Shown: positions 48,013-58,052, counted from the stretch's first letter. The stretch is 64,000 bases of DNA from Nocardia bhagyanarayanae (GCF_006716565.1 NZ_VFPG01000001.1:3534001-3598000); one strand, 5' to 3'. Made by a program: numbers and translations. Notes: generated from the sequence alone by a model not told the origin.

Positions 48013-48783
48013 GTGGCAGACGAAAGTGGGTCGGTGTCGGTGTCCGGATCGGACGACGAGGGGGGACGCCGCAGGAGGCGGCAGGCGAAGAAGCCGAAGA
48101 AGCAGCGCCCGTTCTGGCAGGAGCTGCCGGTCCTCATCGTGATCGCGGCCGTCATCGCCGCGCTGATGGTCAGCTTCGTCGGGCGGCCGTACGTGATCCC
48201 GTCCCAGTCGATGGAGGAGACCCTCCAGATCGGCGACCGCATCTACGTGCAGAAGGTCAGCTACTACGGCAGCGACCCGCAACCCGGTGACGTGGTGGTC
48301 TTCGTCGGACCGCCCTCCTGGAACACCCGCTACCAGTCGATCCGCTCGGACAACGCGGTCGTGCGCGGCGTGCAGAATTTCTTCTCCTTCTTCGGCCTCG
48401 TGCCGCCCGACGAGAACGACCTGGTCAAGCGCGTCATCGCGGTCGGCGGCCAGACCGTGCAGTGCTGCGACGCGCAGGGCAGGGTCATGGTGGACGGCAA
48501 ACCCCTCGACGAGCCCTACGTCGAGAACGACTACCGCTGGCTGCCCGGCCAGCAGAACCCGACCTATCCCGCGGGCCGCGTGTTCGGTCCGGTGAAGGTT
48601 CCGGAGGGGCACCTGTGGGTGATGGGCGACAACCGCAACCAGTCCGCGGACTCCCGCGCCCACGTCGGCGACGAATTGCAGGGCACCGTTCCCATCGACA
48701 ACGTGCGCGGCAAGGCCGTCATGAAGATCTGGCCGCCGAATCGGATGGGGCTCATCCGTTCCCAGGACCCGCAGCCGAACTGA
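48013..48783 (+). CDS. lepB: Signal peptidase I
   Basis: 256 residues from GTG. A basic cytoplasmic N-terminus (RRRRRQAKKPKKQR) is followed by one transmembrane helix (about 38-56) and the extracytoplasmic protease. The catalytic Ser66 is in IPSQSMEETL, the general base Lys139 in DLVKRVIAVGG, and box E (VMGDNRNQSADSR) is intact. It removes Sec and Tat signal peptides. Neighbours rplS and rnhB match mycobacteria. Confidence 0.95.
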   Translation: MADESGSVSVSGSDDEGGRRRRRQAKKPKKQRPFWQELPVLIVIAAVIAALMVSFVGRPYVIPSQSMEETLQIGDRIYVQKVSYYGSDPQPGDVVVFVGPPSWNTRYQSIRSDNAVVRGVQNFFSFFGLVPPDENDLVKRVIAVGGQTVQCCDAQGRVMVDGKPLDEPYVENDYRWLPGQQNPTYPAGRVFGPVKVPEGHLWVMGDNRNQSADSRAHVGDELQGTVPIDNVRGKAVMKIWPPNRMGLIRSQDPQPN

Positions 48784-48840
48784 TCGGCGCGGCCGCAGGA
48801 TAATTGGACGGTGGGGCAGGCCGGAGCAGTGGGTAACCGA

Positions 48841-49596
48841 ATGACGGCAAGCAACGGGTGGCCGCCGCGCGTGGTGATGCGCAAAGCGGGCGGCTTGCGC
48901 ACGCTGGAGGCGGCGCTGATCCGCAGCGGGCTCGGCCCGGTGGCGGGCGTGGACGAGGCCGGTCGCGGCCCGTGCGCCGGACCGCTGGTCGTGGCGGCCT
49001 GCCTGCTGGCCCCGAAGGCCTACGACAAGCTCGCGGGCCTGGACGACTCCAAGAAGCTCACCGAAGCCACCCGCGAGGAGCTGTATCCGGTCATCACGCG
49101 GCTGGCGCTGGCCTGGAAGGTCGTGGTGATCCCGGCGTGGGAGATCGACTCGATCGGCATTCACGTGGCCAATATCGAAGGGATGCGCCGCGCTGTCGCG
49201 GGCCTTGGGCACACTCCTGGCTATGTGTTGACCGATGGGTTCCGCGTCCCTGGTATTCCGGTGCCTTCGCTGCCCGTGGTCGGTGGTGATGCTGCGGCGG
49301 CATGCATCGCGGCGGCCAGCATTCTCGCCAAGGTGACCCGCGATCGCATCATGGTGGAGATGGATCAGCGATTCCCCGGCTACGGTTTCGCCGCGCACAA
49401 GGGCTACAACACGCCCGAACACACCGCCGCGCTGAACGAACTCGGTCCGTGCAGCGAACACCGGCGATCGTGGCGCAATGTGCGCGAGACGGCGGGGTTG
49501 CGGCCGCTCGACCCGGCCGTCGAGTACGCCGACGCGGTGCTCGCCGACGGACTCGAGGACAGCCGAGTGGCTACCGATGCCGCCCATGCGAGATGA
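48841..49596 (+). CDS. rnhB: Ribonuclease HII
   Basis: 251 residues from ATG 48841, chosen because mycobacterial RnhB starts with the same WPPR...RKxGGLRTLE block; GTG 48811 is also open. The catalytic DE is in [21 protein letters not shown], with further carboxylates in VLTDG and the KVTRDRIM helix. It cleaves RNA in RNA/DNA hybrids, including single ribonucleotides. GATAAT at 48799-48804 could be a -10 hexamer. Confidence 0.94.
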   Translation: MTASNGWPPRVVMRKAGGLRTLEAALIRSGLGPVAGVDEAGRGPCAGPLVVAACLLAPKAYDKLAGLDDSKKLTEATREELYPVITRLALAWKVVVIPAWEIDSIGIHVANIEGMRRAVAGLGHTPGYVLTDGFRVPGIPVPSLPVVGGDAAAACIAAASILAKVTRDRIMVEMDQRFPGYGFAAHKGYNTPEHTAALNELGPCSEHRRSWRNVRETAGLRPLDPAVEYADAVLADGLEDSRVATDAAHAR

Positions 49597-49719
49597 TGTG
49601 GAGAGACGACCAGACGGTGTGAGCGTCAGGCCAGCAGGCGGTAGCGCGAGGTAACCACGCAGGCCACGCGAACGCCGCCGATACGATGCAGTGCCGCGAG
49701 AAGGAGGACGTCCCACCCG

Positions 49720-50025
49720 ATGAGTGCCGAGGACCTCGAGAAGTACGAAACCGAGATGGAGCTCTCGCTGTATCGCGAGTACAAGGACATCGTCGGTCAG
49801 TTCTCGTACGTGGTGGAGACCGAGCGCCGCTTCTACCTGGCCAACTCCGTGGAGCTGCGTCCGCAGAACGCCGACGGTGAGGTGTACTTCGAGGTACGCA
49901 TGAGCGACGCGTGGGTGTGGGATATGTACCGGCCCGCCCGCTTCGTCAAGCACGTCCGGGTCATCACCTTCAAGGACGTCAACATCGAGGAGTTGGAGAA
50001 GCCGGACCTGCGGCTTCCCGAGTAA
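49720..50025 (+). CDS. DUF2469 family protein
   Basis: 101 residues from ATG, with GAAGGAGG upstream. MSAEDLEKYETEMELSLYREYKDIV and FSYVVETERRFYLANSVEL are almost invariant in Actinobacteria (Rv2901c type). Highly acidic and small; function unknown. Its position between rnhB and yraN is conserved. A hairpin follows. Confidence 0.93.
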   Translation: MSAEDLEKYETEMELSLYREYKDIVGQFSYVVETERRFYLANSVELRPQNADGEVYFEVRMSDAWVWDMYRPARFVKHVRVITFKDVNIEELEKPDLRLPE

Positions 50026-50048
50026 CCGCGCCCCGCGGATGCGCCGGC

Positions 50049-50066
50049 GGAGGGCGAGGCCCCTCC
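50049..50066 (+). terminator. Hairpin after the DUF2469 gene
   Basis: GGAGGG (50049-50054) pairs with CCCTCC (50061-50066) around a six-base loop, 24 bp after the stop codon. The remaining gap to yraN (50067-50251) holds no gene and presumably the yraN promoter. Confidence 0.45.
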
Positions 50067-50251
50067 GTTCGGCCGTGCGCGGGTCGGCGCTGCACGGTCC
50101 GTGCAGCGCCACTACCACGGCGTCCTGACAGCTTGGTTCGCTTCGGAATCCGCGGCGGCGTGTTGTCCACACCGGCGCCGTAGTCCACAGGGCGGGCATC
50201 GCCCCAGGTCACCGCGAGCGGACCGCGGCGCGCTGCGGTCACGATCGTCGG

Positions 50252-50608
50252 GTGGCAGACAAACAGGCGCTCGGCGCATACGGGGAAGAGCTGGCGGCAC
50301 GGTTCCTGCAGGACGCGGGCATGGAGATCGTCGTGCGCAACTGGCGTTGCCGGTACGGCGAACTCGATCTCGTCGCGCGTGACTCCGAGACCACCGCGTT
50401 CGTCGAGGTGAAGACCCGCCGCGGACTCGGCTTCGGCACGCCCGCCGAGGCCGTCACCTTCACCAAGCGGCAGCGCATCCGGCGGCTCGCACTGCTCTGG
50501 CTTGCCGAACAGGACGGCCCGTGGCGGCGGATCCGCTTCGACGTGATCTCGGTTATGATCCAGCCCGGCCACAACCCGGTGATCGACCATCTCGAGGCGG
50601 TCTTCTGA
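50252..50608 (+). CDS. yraN: YraN/UPF0102 family protein
   Basis: 118 residues from GTG. LGAYGEELAARFLQDAGMEIVVRNWRCRYGELDLVARD and FVEVKTRRGLGFGTP show the Holliday-junction-resolvase-like nuclease fold, with D in ELDLV and ExK in FVEVKTR. The activity of UPF0102 is unproven. The stop overlaps the next start by one base (TGATG), giving a coupled yraN-comM-dprA order as in many bacteria. Confidence 0.93.
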   Translation: MADKQALGAYGEELAARFLQDAGMEIVVRNWRCRYGELDLVARDSETTAFVEVKTRRGLGFGTPAEAVTFTKRQRIRRLALLWLAEQDGPWRRIRFDVISVMIQPGHNPVIDHLEAVF

Positions 50609-52116
50609 TGGCGCTCGGGCGCGCCCACTCCGTCGCGGTGGCCGGCGTGGACGGGCAGTTGGTCGAGATCGAGGCCGATATCGGTCAGGGGCTGCCGTCG
50701 GTGCATTTGGTCGGCCTGCCCGACACCGCGCTCTCCGAATCGCGCGACCGGGTCCGCTCGGCGGTGGCCAATTCGGGGGAGAAGTGGCCGGACGGCCGCG
50801 TGATCCTCGCCTTGTCGCCGGCGACCCTGCCCAAGATCGGCAGCGTCTACGACCTGGCACTGGCGGTATCGGTACTGGACGCGGCGGGCGCGGTGCCCTC
50901 GGAGCGGCTGGCCAAGACCGTGCTGCTCGGCGAGCTCGCACTGGACGGGCGGGTGCGCCGGGTGCGCGGCATCCTGCCCGCGGTGATCACCGCGCGCAAC
51001 GCGGGCTGGTCGACGGTGGTGGTGCCCGAATGCGCCATGGCGGAAGCGGGACTGGTGGAAGACATCGAGGTATTCGGCGCGCCGAGCCTGCGTGCCGTGG
51101 TGGCCTGGCTGCGCGGTGAGGGGGCGCTGCCGGAGCCGAGTGGCGAACTGCCCGACGCGGCGCGGTCCTACGGCGATCTCAGCGAGGTGGTCGGTCAGGA
51201 CGAGGCACGCTGGGCGCTCGAGGTGGCCGCGGCGGGCGGCCACCACCTGTTGCTCACCGGGCCGCCGGGCATCGGCAAAACCATGCTGGCGCAACGTCTT
51301 CCCGGTCTGCTGCCGCCGCTGTCGGAGGCGGAGGCGCTGGAGGTGACGGCGATCCACTCGGTGGCGGGCGCGTTGTCCGGCGATCATCCGCTCATCACCG
51401 TGCCGCCGTTCGTAGCGCCGCACCACTCCACCTCGGTCACGGCGATGATCGGCGGAGGCTCGGGCTCGGCGCGTCCCGGCGCGGTGAGTCGCGCCCACCG
51501 AGGCGTGCTCTTCCTCGACGAATGCGCCGAGATCGGCGTCAAGGTCCTCGAAGCGATGCGAACTCCATTGGAGGAAGGCGAAGTTCGCATCGCCCGCCGC
51601 GACGGGGTCGCGCGCTACCCGGCCCGCTTCCAGCTGGTCCTGGCCGCGAACCCTTGCCCGTGCGCGCCCGCCCGCGATGTGGACTGCATCTGCGCACCCC
51701 TGGCTCGCCGCCGCTACCTCGGCAAACTATCCGGGCCGCTGATGGACCGCATCGATATCTGGGTGCAGATGCACGGCCAGTCGGGCGCGACGTTCAGCTC
51801 CGACGCCGCCGAGAGCAGCGCTGTGGTTCGCGAGCGCGTCGCGGCGGCCAGGAAGGCGGCGCTGCACCGCTGGCGCGAGCACGGCTGGCTCACCAACGCG
51901 GAGGTCCCTGGACACGCACTGCGCCAACGTTTCCGGCTGCCCCGCGAATCCGTCGCCCCGGTCGAGGCGGCGTTGCGCATGGGACGCATGTCCGCAAGGG
52001 GCGCCGACCGCGCCATCCGCGTCGCCTGGACGGTCTGCGATCTGCGCGGGGCCGATGTGCCCAGCGCGCAGGACGTCATGTTGGCGCTGAACTTCCGCCA
52101 GCGGGGTGCGCAGTGA
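50608..52116 (+). CDS. ComM/YifB-type Mg-chelatase AAA+ ATPase
   Basis: 502 residues. The N-terminal ATP-independent domain (VHLVGLPDTALSESRDRVRSAVANSG) is followed by the AAA+ core with Walker A GPPGIGKTMLAQRLP and Walker B VLFLDECAEI, a Cys-rich segment (NPCPCAPARDVDCICAP) and the C-terminal lid. The homologue ComM is a branch-migration helicase that promotes recombination of incoming DNA. Placement between yraN and dprA supports a natural-transformation or recombination role. Confidence 0.93.
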   Translation: MALGRAHSVAVAGVDGQLVEIEADIGQGLPSVHLVGLPDTALSESRDRVRSAVANSGEKWPDGRVILALSPATLPKIGSVYDLALAVSVLDAAGAVPSERLAKTVLLGELALDGRVRRVRGILPAVITARNAGWSTVVVPECAMAEAGLVEDIEVFGAPSLRAVVAWLRGEGALPEPSGELPDAARSYGDLSEVVGQDEARWALEVAAAGGHHLLLTGPPGIGKTMLAQRLPGLLPPLSEAEALEVTAIHSVAGALSGDHPLITVPPFVAPHHSTSVTAMIGGGSGSARPGAVSRAHRGVLFLDECAEIGVKVLEAMRTPLEEGEVRIARRDGVARYPARFQLVLAANPCPCAPARDVDCICAPLARRRYLGKLSGPLMDRIDIWVQMHGQSGATFSSDAAESSAVVRERVAAARKAALHRWREHGWLTNAEVPGHALRQRFRLPRESVAPVEAALRMGRMSARGADRAIRVAWTVCDLRGADVPSAQDVMLALNFRQRGAQ

Positions 52117-52282
52117 ACGCGCGGTGGGGCAAGGGTTTCGGTGCAGAGGTGTCGCGGCGGCTGACGAAGGTGCTGCGCGGTCGCCGGGCAAAAAGGGCTG
52201 CGTCGGCTCGACGGCGGGCGACGGGGCATGGCCGTGCGGCGGCGATGTGCTCGCAGGGCAACGGTCGCGGCGGGGTCGCACG

Positions 52283-53560
52283 ATGACCGGCGCGCGCCGA
52301 GCGGTGCGGATAGCTGAGCAGAACGAGTGTGGAGCGGAGCTCGATGTCGCGGGTTGCGCCGAAAGCGGGAGTGGTCGGCGAGCGTCTGTTGCGGTGGCGA
52401 GCGGTGCTGGGAAGGCGGACGAGCGGAGGTTGGCTTGGGTGTACCTCTCGCGGGTCGTGGAAGGGCCCTGTGCGGCGTTGTCCGCGTTGATCGAGTCGGT
52501 CGGGGTCGTGGAGGCCGCGCGGGCGGTGCGGGAGTGCGAGTTGCCGGAGTCGCTGCGCGGACCGACCAGGCGGCGGCGCGAGATCGATTCGGCGGCGGAC
52601 GATTTGGAGCTCATCGAGCGGATCGGTGGCCGGGTGGTGACGCCCGACGACCCGGAGTGGCCCGCGTGGCGGCTGCTGGGGCTGAGCCAACTCGAGGCGG
52701 GGCGGGATCCGGACGGCGCGGTCCCGCTGGTGCTCTGGGTGCGCGGGCCGCGCTCGCTACTGGAGTCGAGCGAGCGGGCGTTGGCGGTGGTCGGATCGCG
52801 GTGCAGCACGGGCTACGGCAATCGGGTCACCGGCGAGATCGCGGGGGACCTGGCCGCCCAGGGCTGGACGATCGTGTCCGGCGCGGCTTTCGGTGTCGAC
52901 GCGATGGCGCACCGAGCGGCGCTGGCGGTCGACGGGCCGACCATCGCGGTGCTGGCGTGCGGCGTGGACCGCCCGTATCCGGCCCAGCACGAGCGGCTGC
53001 TCGCCGAGATCGCGGACGTCGGCTTGGTGGTCAGTGAGTACCCACCGGGCACCGTTGCCAGGAAGCACCACTTCCTGGCCCGCAACCGCCTGATCGCCGC
53101 GTTTGCCGACGGTGTGCTGGTGACCGAGGCGGGTCTGCGCAGCGGCGCGCGCAACACCGTGAAATGGGCGCGGCGATTGGGCCGCCCTGCCCTGGCGATC
53201 CCCGGACCGGTCACCTCGGCGGCCTCGACGGGCTGCCATCGGATGATCCGTGACGGCGAAGCCCTGCTCGTCACCCGCACCGAGGAAGTGATCGACGAGG
53301 CGGGACCGCTGCGCCTGTCGCTGCCCGGTAGCGCGGGCACCGTTCCGGACACCCCCGAGCACCTCACCGGGGACGAGGCGGCCGTCTTCGCCGCCCTCCC
53401 CGCCATCGGCTCCCGCCTGCCGCACGAACTGACCGGCCACTGCCCGCTCTCCCTACCCGCGATCCGCGCCGCCTTGGTCGCACTCGAGATCGCGGGGTTG
53501 GTCGGCCTCGACGAAACCGGTTGGCACCGCAAGGCACTCAGGAAGTCAGGAGGACGCTAG
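52283..53560 (+). CDS. dprA: DNA processing protein DprA
   Basis: 425 residues from ATG 52283; an in-frame start at 52106 would overlap comM and adds only basic low-complexity sequence. An N-terminal SAM-like region (RLAWVYLSRVVEGPC) is followed by the Rossmann-like DprA fold: VVGSRCSTGYG, IVSGAAFGVDAMAHRAAL, ACGVDRPYPAQHERLL, SEYPPGTVARKHHFLARNRLIA, GARNTVKWARRLGRP. A C-terminal winged helix (about 355-420) is present. DprA loads RecA on incoming single-stranded DNA. The 166 bp before it hold no other gene. Confidence 0.93.
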   Translation: MTGARRAVRIAEQNECGAELDVAGCAESGSGRRASVAVASGAGKADERRLAWVYLSRVVEGPCAALSALIESVGVVEAARAVRECELPESLRGPTRRRREIDSAADDLELIERIGGRVVTPDDPEWPAWRLLGLSQLEAGRDPDGAVPLVLWVRGPRSLLESSERALAVVGSRCSTGYGNRVTGEIAGDLAAQGWTIVSGAAFGVDAMAHRAALAVDGPTIAVLACGVDRPYPAQHERLLAEIADVGLVVSEYPPGTVARKHHFLARNRLIAAFADGVLVTEAGLRSGARNTVKWARRLGRPALAIPGPVTSAASTGCHRMIRDGEALLVTRTEEVIDEAGPLRLSLPGSAGTVPDTPEHLTGDEAAVFAALPAIGSRLPHELTGHCPLSLPAIRAALVALEIAGLVGLDETGWHRKALRKSGGR

Positions 53561-53743
53561 GGATGATCTGCCCAAGTTCTCGATTTGCCGCCGGACCCGT
53601 AGTGACGACGTGCATGGCGGTCGTCAGGGCGACACTCGGCATCGTTCGTCATCCGCGGTCCTCCCTGCGACGTACGGCACGTCGAGACGTACAGCCCGGC
53701 GCGGTTTCTTGCCAACGGCTGCGCAGCGGGCGACGGTGGTGGG

Positions 53744-54667
53744 GTGGAAGAGTTGCCGGAGGACCTGGACGCGCTGTTGACGGAGTACGGCCGACACCTG
53801 CGGCTCGGCCGCAACCGCTCGGCGCACACCGTGCGCGCCTACCTCGGCGATGCGCGGTCGCTGCTGGCGCACCTGTACGCCCGCTCCCCGGATTCGGCGG
53901 TCCGGGAGCTGGACCTGACGCTGCTGCGGTCGTGGCTCGCCGCGCAGTCGGCGAACGGCGCGGCCCGCACGACGATGGCGCGGCGTGCGTCCTCGGCGCG
54001 CACGTTCACCGGATGGCTCACCAAGACCGGCAGGCTGGAAGTGGATCCCGGCCTGCGGCTCGGCTCGCCCAAGGCGCACCGGACGCTGCCCGCGGTGCTG
54101 GGCAGGCAGCAGGCGGTGGAGGCCATGGACGCGGCGGAATCCGGTGCGGCGCAGCACGATCCGATGGCGCTGCGGGACCGGCTGATCGTCGAGCTGCTGT
54201 ATTCGACCGGAATCCGGGTGAGCGAACTCTGCGGTCTGGACGTCGACGACGTGGACCGGGAGCGGCACCTGGTCCGGGTGCTCGGCAAGGGGAACAAGGA
54301 GCGCTCGGTGCCGTTCGGCGCACCCGCCGACCGCGCGGTGGGGGAGTGGCTGCGCTACGGCCGCCCCGCGCTCGCGACCGCCGAATCGGGGCGCGCGCTG
54401 CTGCTCGGCAGGCGCGGCAGACGGCTCGACCAGCGGCAGGCCAGGACCGTGGTGCACGAGGTCGTCTCGGCGATCCCCGGCGCTCCGGACATCGGTCCGC
54501 ACGGCCTCCGCCACAGCGCGGCCACCCATCTGCTGGAGGGCGGCGCGGACCTGCGTGTGGTGCAGGAGGTGCTCGGCCACGCCAGCATGGCCACCACCCA
54601 GCTCTACACGCACGTCTCCATCGAACGTCTGAAGAAGGTCCACGACCAGGCCCACCCTCGCGCGTGA
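53744..54667 (+). CDS. xerC: Tyrosine recombinase XerC
   Basis: 307 residues from GTG. A core-binding SAM-like domain (1-110) is followed by the catalytic domain with R158 (TGIRVSEL), a Lys in the [11 protein letters not shown] hairpin, H253 and R256 ([17 protein letters not shown]), a His in LGHAS and nucleophile Y288 (TQLYTHVS). The length is normal. With XerD it resolves chromosome dimers at dif. The synteny after dprA is that of mycobacteria. The 183 bp upstream contain no gene. Confidence 0.94.
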   Translation: MEELPEDLDALLTEYGRHLRLGRNRSAHTVRAYLGDARSLLAHLYARSPDSAVRELDLTLLRSWLAAQSANGAARTTMARRASSARTFTGWLTKTGRLEVDPGLRLGSPKAHRTLPAVLGRQQAVEAMDAAESGAAQHDPMALRDRLIVELLYSTGIRVSELCGLDVDDVDRERHLVRVLGKGNKERSVPFGAPADRAVGEWLRYGRPALATAESGRALLLGRRGRRLDQRQARTVVHEVVSAIPGAPDIGPHGLRHSAATHLLEGGADLRVVQEVLGHASMATTQLYTHVSIERLKKVHDQAHPRA

Positions 54668-54895
54668 GCCACCGGTCGGCGTCGCGCCCGCGACGACCCG
54701 AGGGCGCCGGACCTTCGGGCACTGTCCGGCGGCACCGCGGGGGTGTTCATCCATCGGCTGCCGTCGACGGCGAGTTCACCCGGCGACCACCCCAGCGCCG
54801 CGGAACTGGCCGCGCTGGAGTTGCCCACTCGCGCGCCGCTGACCTCGACCGTGGACCGGCTCGCGATGACCTTCCACGACGCCGCTTCGGTGTGA
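54668..54895 (+). pseudogene. Possible gene remnant after xerC (UTRA-like?)
   Basis: The xerC frame stays open for 75 codons beyond its stop and ends at TGA 54893. The translation contains AAELAALELPTRAPLTSTVDRLA, which resembles the GntR/UTRA pattern in which a small-residue ELGLP-type turn precedes a V.R strand. No start codon with a ribosome site or DNA-binding domain is present. It may be a decayed regulator tail or chance. The rest of the gap, to 55125, shows nothing. Confidence 0.2.
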
Positions 54896-55125
54896 TTCCG
54901 GGGCGCGACGCGGCGGGTGGCGCGCTGCCGCGAGGCTCGTGGACGACCGCTCGGTCTGCCACTACGCTGACGTTGCGGAACGTTTGCTTGCGGTACGAAA
55001 CTGACCAGAGACGGAGTGGTGCCCGTGCACCCTGGCGGCGGAAGCGTGACCCCGGACGTCCTTGACCGCCCGGGCGATTCGATCGTGGCCGTGCCCGTCG
55101 CCAGGGCCGTCGGCGAGGGGGCGGC

Positions 55126-55491
55126 GTGACGCTCCCGGAAGTCGGCTCGGAATCGGAGGACGGCGAGGAAGGCGTCGACTACCGCTTCACCCTCGCCAAC
55201 GAACGGACCTTTCTGGCCTGGATGCGCACCTCTCTCGGCCTGCTCGCCGGCGGTGTCGCGGTGCACACTCTGGTCCAGCCGTTCCACATGTCCGGTCTGC
55301 GGCGGGTACTCGCGCTCAGCTGCATCGTCCTCGCGGTCGTCGTCGCGCTCGGCGGCTACCTGCATTGGCGCCGGGTCGGCCGCGCGATTCGCCGCGCGGA
55401 ACCGCTGCCGGAGACGGTGCTGGTGCCGGTCCTGTCGGCGGGCATCGGCATCGTGTCGATCATGGCGTGTATCGCGGTGCTGCTGCGATGA
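55126..55491 (+). CDS. DUF202 (YidH-like) membrane protein
   Basis: 121 residues from GTG. FTLANERTFLAWMRTSLGLLAGGVAVHTLV is the DUF202 signature, with three transmembrane helices in total. It overlaps the next DUF202 gene by four bases (ATGA). Tandem DUF202 genes are common; function is unknown, membrane-associated. Confidence 0.88.
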   Translation: MTLPEVGSESEDGEEGVDYRFTLANERTFLAWMRTSLGLLAGGVAVHTLVQPFHMSGLRRVLALSCIVLAVVVALGGYLHWRRVGRAIRRAEPLPETVLVPVLSAGIGIVSIMACIAVLLR

Positions 55492-55802
55492 CCGCCAGGG
55501 ACGTGGGTCTGGCCGCCGAGCGGACCGCGCTCGCCTGGCGGCGCACGGCCATCAGCGCGATGGTCGTGGCCGCGCTGTGCATCGACCACGTGCTGGGTTC
55601 CGGCTGGCGTGACGCCGCGATCGCCCCCGCCGTCGCGGCGCTGACGATGTTCGCGGTGGCGGTCGCCGGCTATCTGCGCAGCCGGTGGTTGCGCCACGGC
55701 CGCCGCGGCCGACCCGACGGCGTCATCGCCGCGACGGCGCTGGCGATCTTGTTCGCCGGCGGCGTCGCAATCGCATTGGGTTTCACCGAACCACCGAGGT
55801 GA
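55488..55802 (+). CDS. Second DUF202 family membrane protein
   Basis: 104 residues. DVGLAAERTALAWRRTAISAMVVAAL is the shorter DUF202 form (ERTxLAWxRT), with three helices. It is translationally coupled to the upstream paralogue, so the two may act as a heteromer. Confidence 0.87.
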   Translation: MTARDVGLAAERTALAWRRTAISAMVVAALCIDHVLGSGWRDAAIAPAVAALTMFAVAVAGYLRSRWLRHGRRGRPDGVIAATALAILFAGGVAIALGFTEPPR

Positions 55803-55847
55803 TCCATTCCAGGACAGACGATTCGGCAGAGAAGAAGGAGGAGGACG

Positions 55848-57749
55848 ATGCCCGACGTGACCGAGCCGACCGAGGTGATCGTCGCCGCGCGGCAGCGCGC
55901 CGAGACGATGCTGCCGTTCGCCGATGATGCCGACCTGGCCGACGCCCACCGCGGCTTCCTCGCCGCGCTCGAGCCCGGCGTGGTCACCCAGGACGACGGA
56001 TCCGTGGTGTGGGACAACGATTCCTACGGCTTCCTGCGTGAGCCGTGCCCCGCTTCCGTCCACCCCAGCCTGTGGCGGCAGTCCGGGCTGGTCGCCGCGC
56101 AGGGACTGTTCGAGGTGACCGAGGGGATCTACCAGATCCGCGGCTTGGACCTGTCGAACATGACGCTGGTCGAAGGCGATCAGGGTGTCATCGTGATCGA
56201 TCCGCTGATCTCCGCCGAAACCGCGGCCGCGGGTCTGCGGTTGTATCGCGAGCATCGCGGCGACCGTCCGGTCACCGGGCTGATCTACACCCACTCGCAC
56301 GTCGACCACTTCGGCGGCGCTCACGGGGTGGTCACTCCGGAAGACGCTGCGACGAGCGGGATTCCGGTCATCGCGCCCGCCGGGTTCCTGGAGCACGCGG
56401 TGTCGGAGAACGTCTACGCGGGCACCGCGATGGCGCGCCGCGCCGCCTACATGTACGGCGCCGTGCTGCCCAGGGGCCCGCTCGGTCAGGTGGGTGCGGG
56501 TCTCGGCCAGACCACCTCGATCGGCACGGTCACCCTGATCGCGCCGACGGTGGACATCACCGAGACCGGCCAGGAACTGACCGTCGACGGCGTGCGGATC
56601 GTCTTCCAGATCACGCCGGGCACCGAGGCGCCCGCCGAGATGAACTTCTATTTCCCCGATCGCCGCGCCCTCTGCATGGCCGAGAACGCCACCCACACCC
56701 TGCACAACATCGTGACCCTGCGCGGCGCGCTGGTGCGCGATCCGCATGTGTGGGCCAAGTACCTCACCGAGGCCATCAATCTGTTCGCGCGCGAGTCCGA
56801 CGTCGTGTTCGCCTCGCACCACTGGCCGACCTGGGGCACCGAACGCCTGGTGGAATACCTTGCCCTGCAACGTGATTTATACGGTTACCTGCACGACCAG
56901 ACGCTGCGCATGTTGAACCAGGGCTACGTCGGCGCCGAGATCGCCGAGCAGCTGACGCTGCCCCCCGCGATCGAGAACGCCTGGCACGCGCGCGGGTACT
57001 ACGGCTCGGTCAACCACAACGTCAAGGCGATCTACCAGCGCTACCTCGGCTGGTTCGACGGCAATCCGGCCCACCTGTGGGAGCACCCGCCGGTCGAATC
57101 CGCCCGTCGCCACGTAGAATTCATGGGCGGCGCCGAGGAGGTGCTGCGCAAGGCGCGCGAGTCGTACGCCGAGGGTGACTACCGCTGGGTGGCGCAGGTG
57201 GTCGATTACGTGGTCTTCGCCGAACCCGGCAACGAGGCGGCGAAGGACCTGCTCGCCGCGGCCTACGAGCAGCTCGGCTACGGCGCCGAGAACGCGACGT
57301 GGCGCAACTTCTACCTCAGCGGCGCGTACGAATTGCGCTACGGCTCGTTCGGCACGCCGACCAAGACGAGTTCGCAGTCCATGCTCGGCGCGCTCACCAT
57401 CGAGCAGATCTTCGACGCCATGGCGCTGCGCGTGGACGGTCCCAAGGCATGGGACATGCACGTGATCACCGACTGGGACCTCACCGACGAGGGCCGCGTG
57501 CACCGGCTGGAACTGCGCAACGGCAGGCTGACCCACTACGACCGGCCGGAGGGCGTCGCGCTGCCCGACGCCGACGCCGAGTTCACCCTCACCAGGGCGA
57601 CCATGATCCGAGTCCTGTTGCAGGGCGAGGACTTCGGTGTGGCCGCCGCCGCGGGCGACATCGGCATCGAGGGCGATCCGACCAAGCTCGCCGCCCTGGT
57701 CGGTGTGTTCGACGAGCCGGACCCGGACTTCGCCATCGTGACACCGTGA
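55848..57749 (+). CDS. Alkylsulfatase (SdsA1/BDS1-type) MBL hydrolase
   Basis: 633 residues from ATG, with AAGGAGGAGG upstream. The MBL motif THSHVDHFGG is at 148-157. The substrate-pocket block (GVVTPEDAATSGIPVIAP, TEAPAEMNFYFPDRRALCMAENATHTLHN) is that of class III sulfatases. An alkylsulfatase dimerisation region follows, and an SCP2-like C-terminal domain (about 510-630) binds the alkyl chain. No signal peptide is seen, so it is probably cytoplasmic. It hydrolyses primary or secondary alkyl sulfates such as SDS; the exact substrate is unknown. Confidence 0.92.
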   Translation: MPDVTEPTEVIVAARQRAETMLPFADDADLADAHRGFLAALEPGVVTQDDGSVVWDNDSYGFLREPCPASVHPSLWRQSGLVAAQGLFEVTEGIYQIRGLDLSNMTLVEGDQGVIVIDPLISAETAAAGLRLYREHRGDRPVTGLIYTHSHVDHFGGAHGVVTPEDAATSGIPVIAPAGFLEHAVSENVYAGTAMARRAAYMYGAVLPRGPLGQVGAGLGQTTSIGTVTLIAPTVDITETGQELTVDGVRIVFQITPGTEAPAEMNFYFPDRRALCMAENATHTLHNIVTLRGALVRDPHVWAKYLTEAINLFARESDVVFASHHWPTWGTERLVEYLALQRDLYGYLHDQTLRMLNQGYVGAEIAEQLTLPPAIENAWHARGYYGSVNHNVKAIYQRYLGWFDGNPAHLWEHPPVESARRHVEFMGGAEEVLRKARESYAEGDYRWVAQVVDYVVFAEPGNEAAKDLLAAAYEQLGYGAENATWRNFYLSGAYELRYGSFGTPTKTSSQSMLGALTIEQIFDAMALRVDGPKAWDMHVITDWDLTDEGRVHRLELRNGRLTHYDRPEGVALPDADAEFTLTRATMIRVLLQGEDFGVAAAAGDIGIEGDPTKLAALVGVFDEPDPDFAIVTP

Positions 57750-57810
57750 GCCGCCGAGGGCCGGAAATCCCCTCGACCGGCGTAGCCGGGCCCGCGTACG
57801 GTCGGTGCCC

Positions 57811-57987
57811 ATGTCGACCGAAACCGTCGACAGGTCCGGGCCGCTACGCGAGCGACTGCGCACGGCGTTGCCCGCCGCGACGAAGGCGCGCGATCGCCAC
57901 GCGGCCGCGGCGCTGCGCTCGGCCCTCGCCGCCATCGACAACGCCGAGGCCGCTGCGCTCGGCGAGGCGCTGACCGCCCTGCTGTAG
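57811..57987 (+). CDS. Short GatB/YqeY-like protein
   Basis: 58 residues from ATG. LRERLRTALPAATKARDRHAAAALRSALAAIDNAEA matches the N-terminal helices of YqeY-like proteins (MKARD...LRxLLAAI). Full YqeY is about 150 residues, so this is either a truncated copy or a genuine short actinobacterial form. No strong ribosome site is seen. YqeY is related to the tRNA-dependent amidotransferase tail, with no known activity. Confidence 0.55.
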   Translation: MSTETVDRSGPLRERLRTALPAATKARDRHAAAALRSALAAIDNAEAAALGEALTALL

Positions 57988-58052
57988 CCGCCACGCCGCG
58001 AGCGAAGTTCGCTATTCTGGCGGCTGCCGGTCGATTCCAGGCGGTTCATAGG

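Noticed and set aside
52106..52282. Upstream extension of DprA
   Set aside because: It overlaps comM, lacks a ribosome site and encodes low-complexity basic sequence unlike DprA N-termini.
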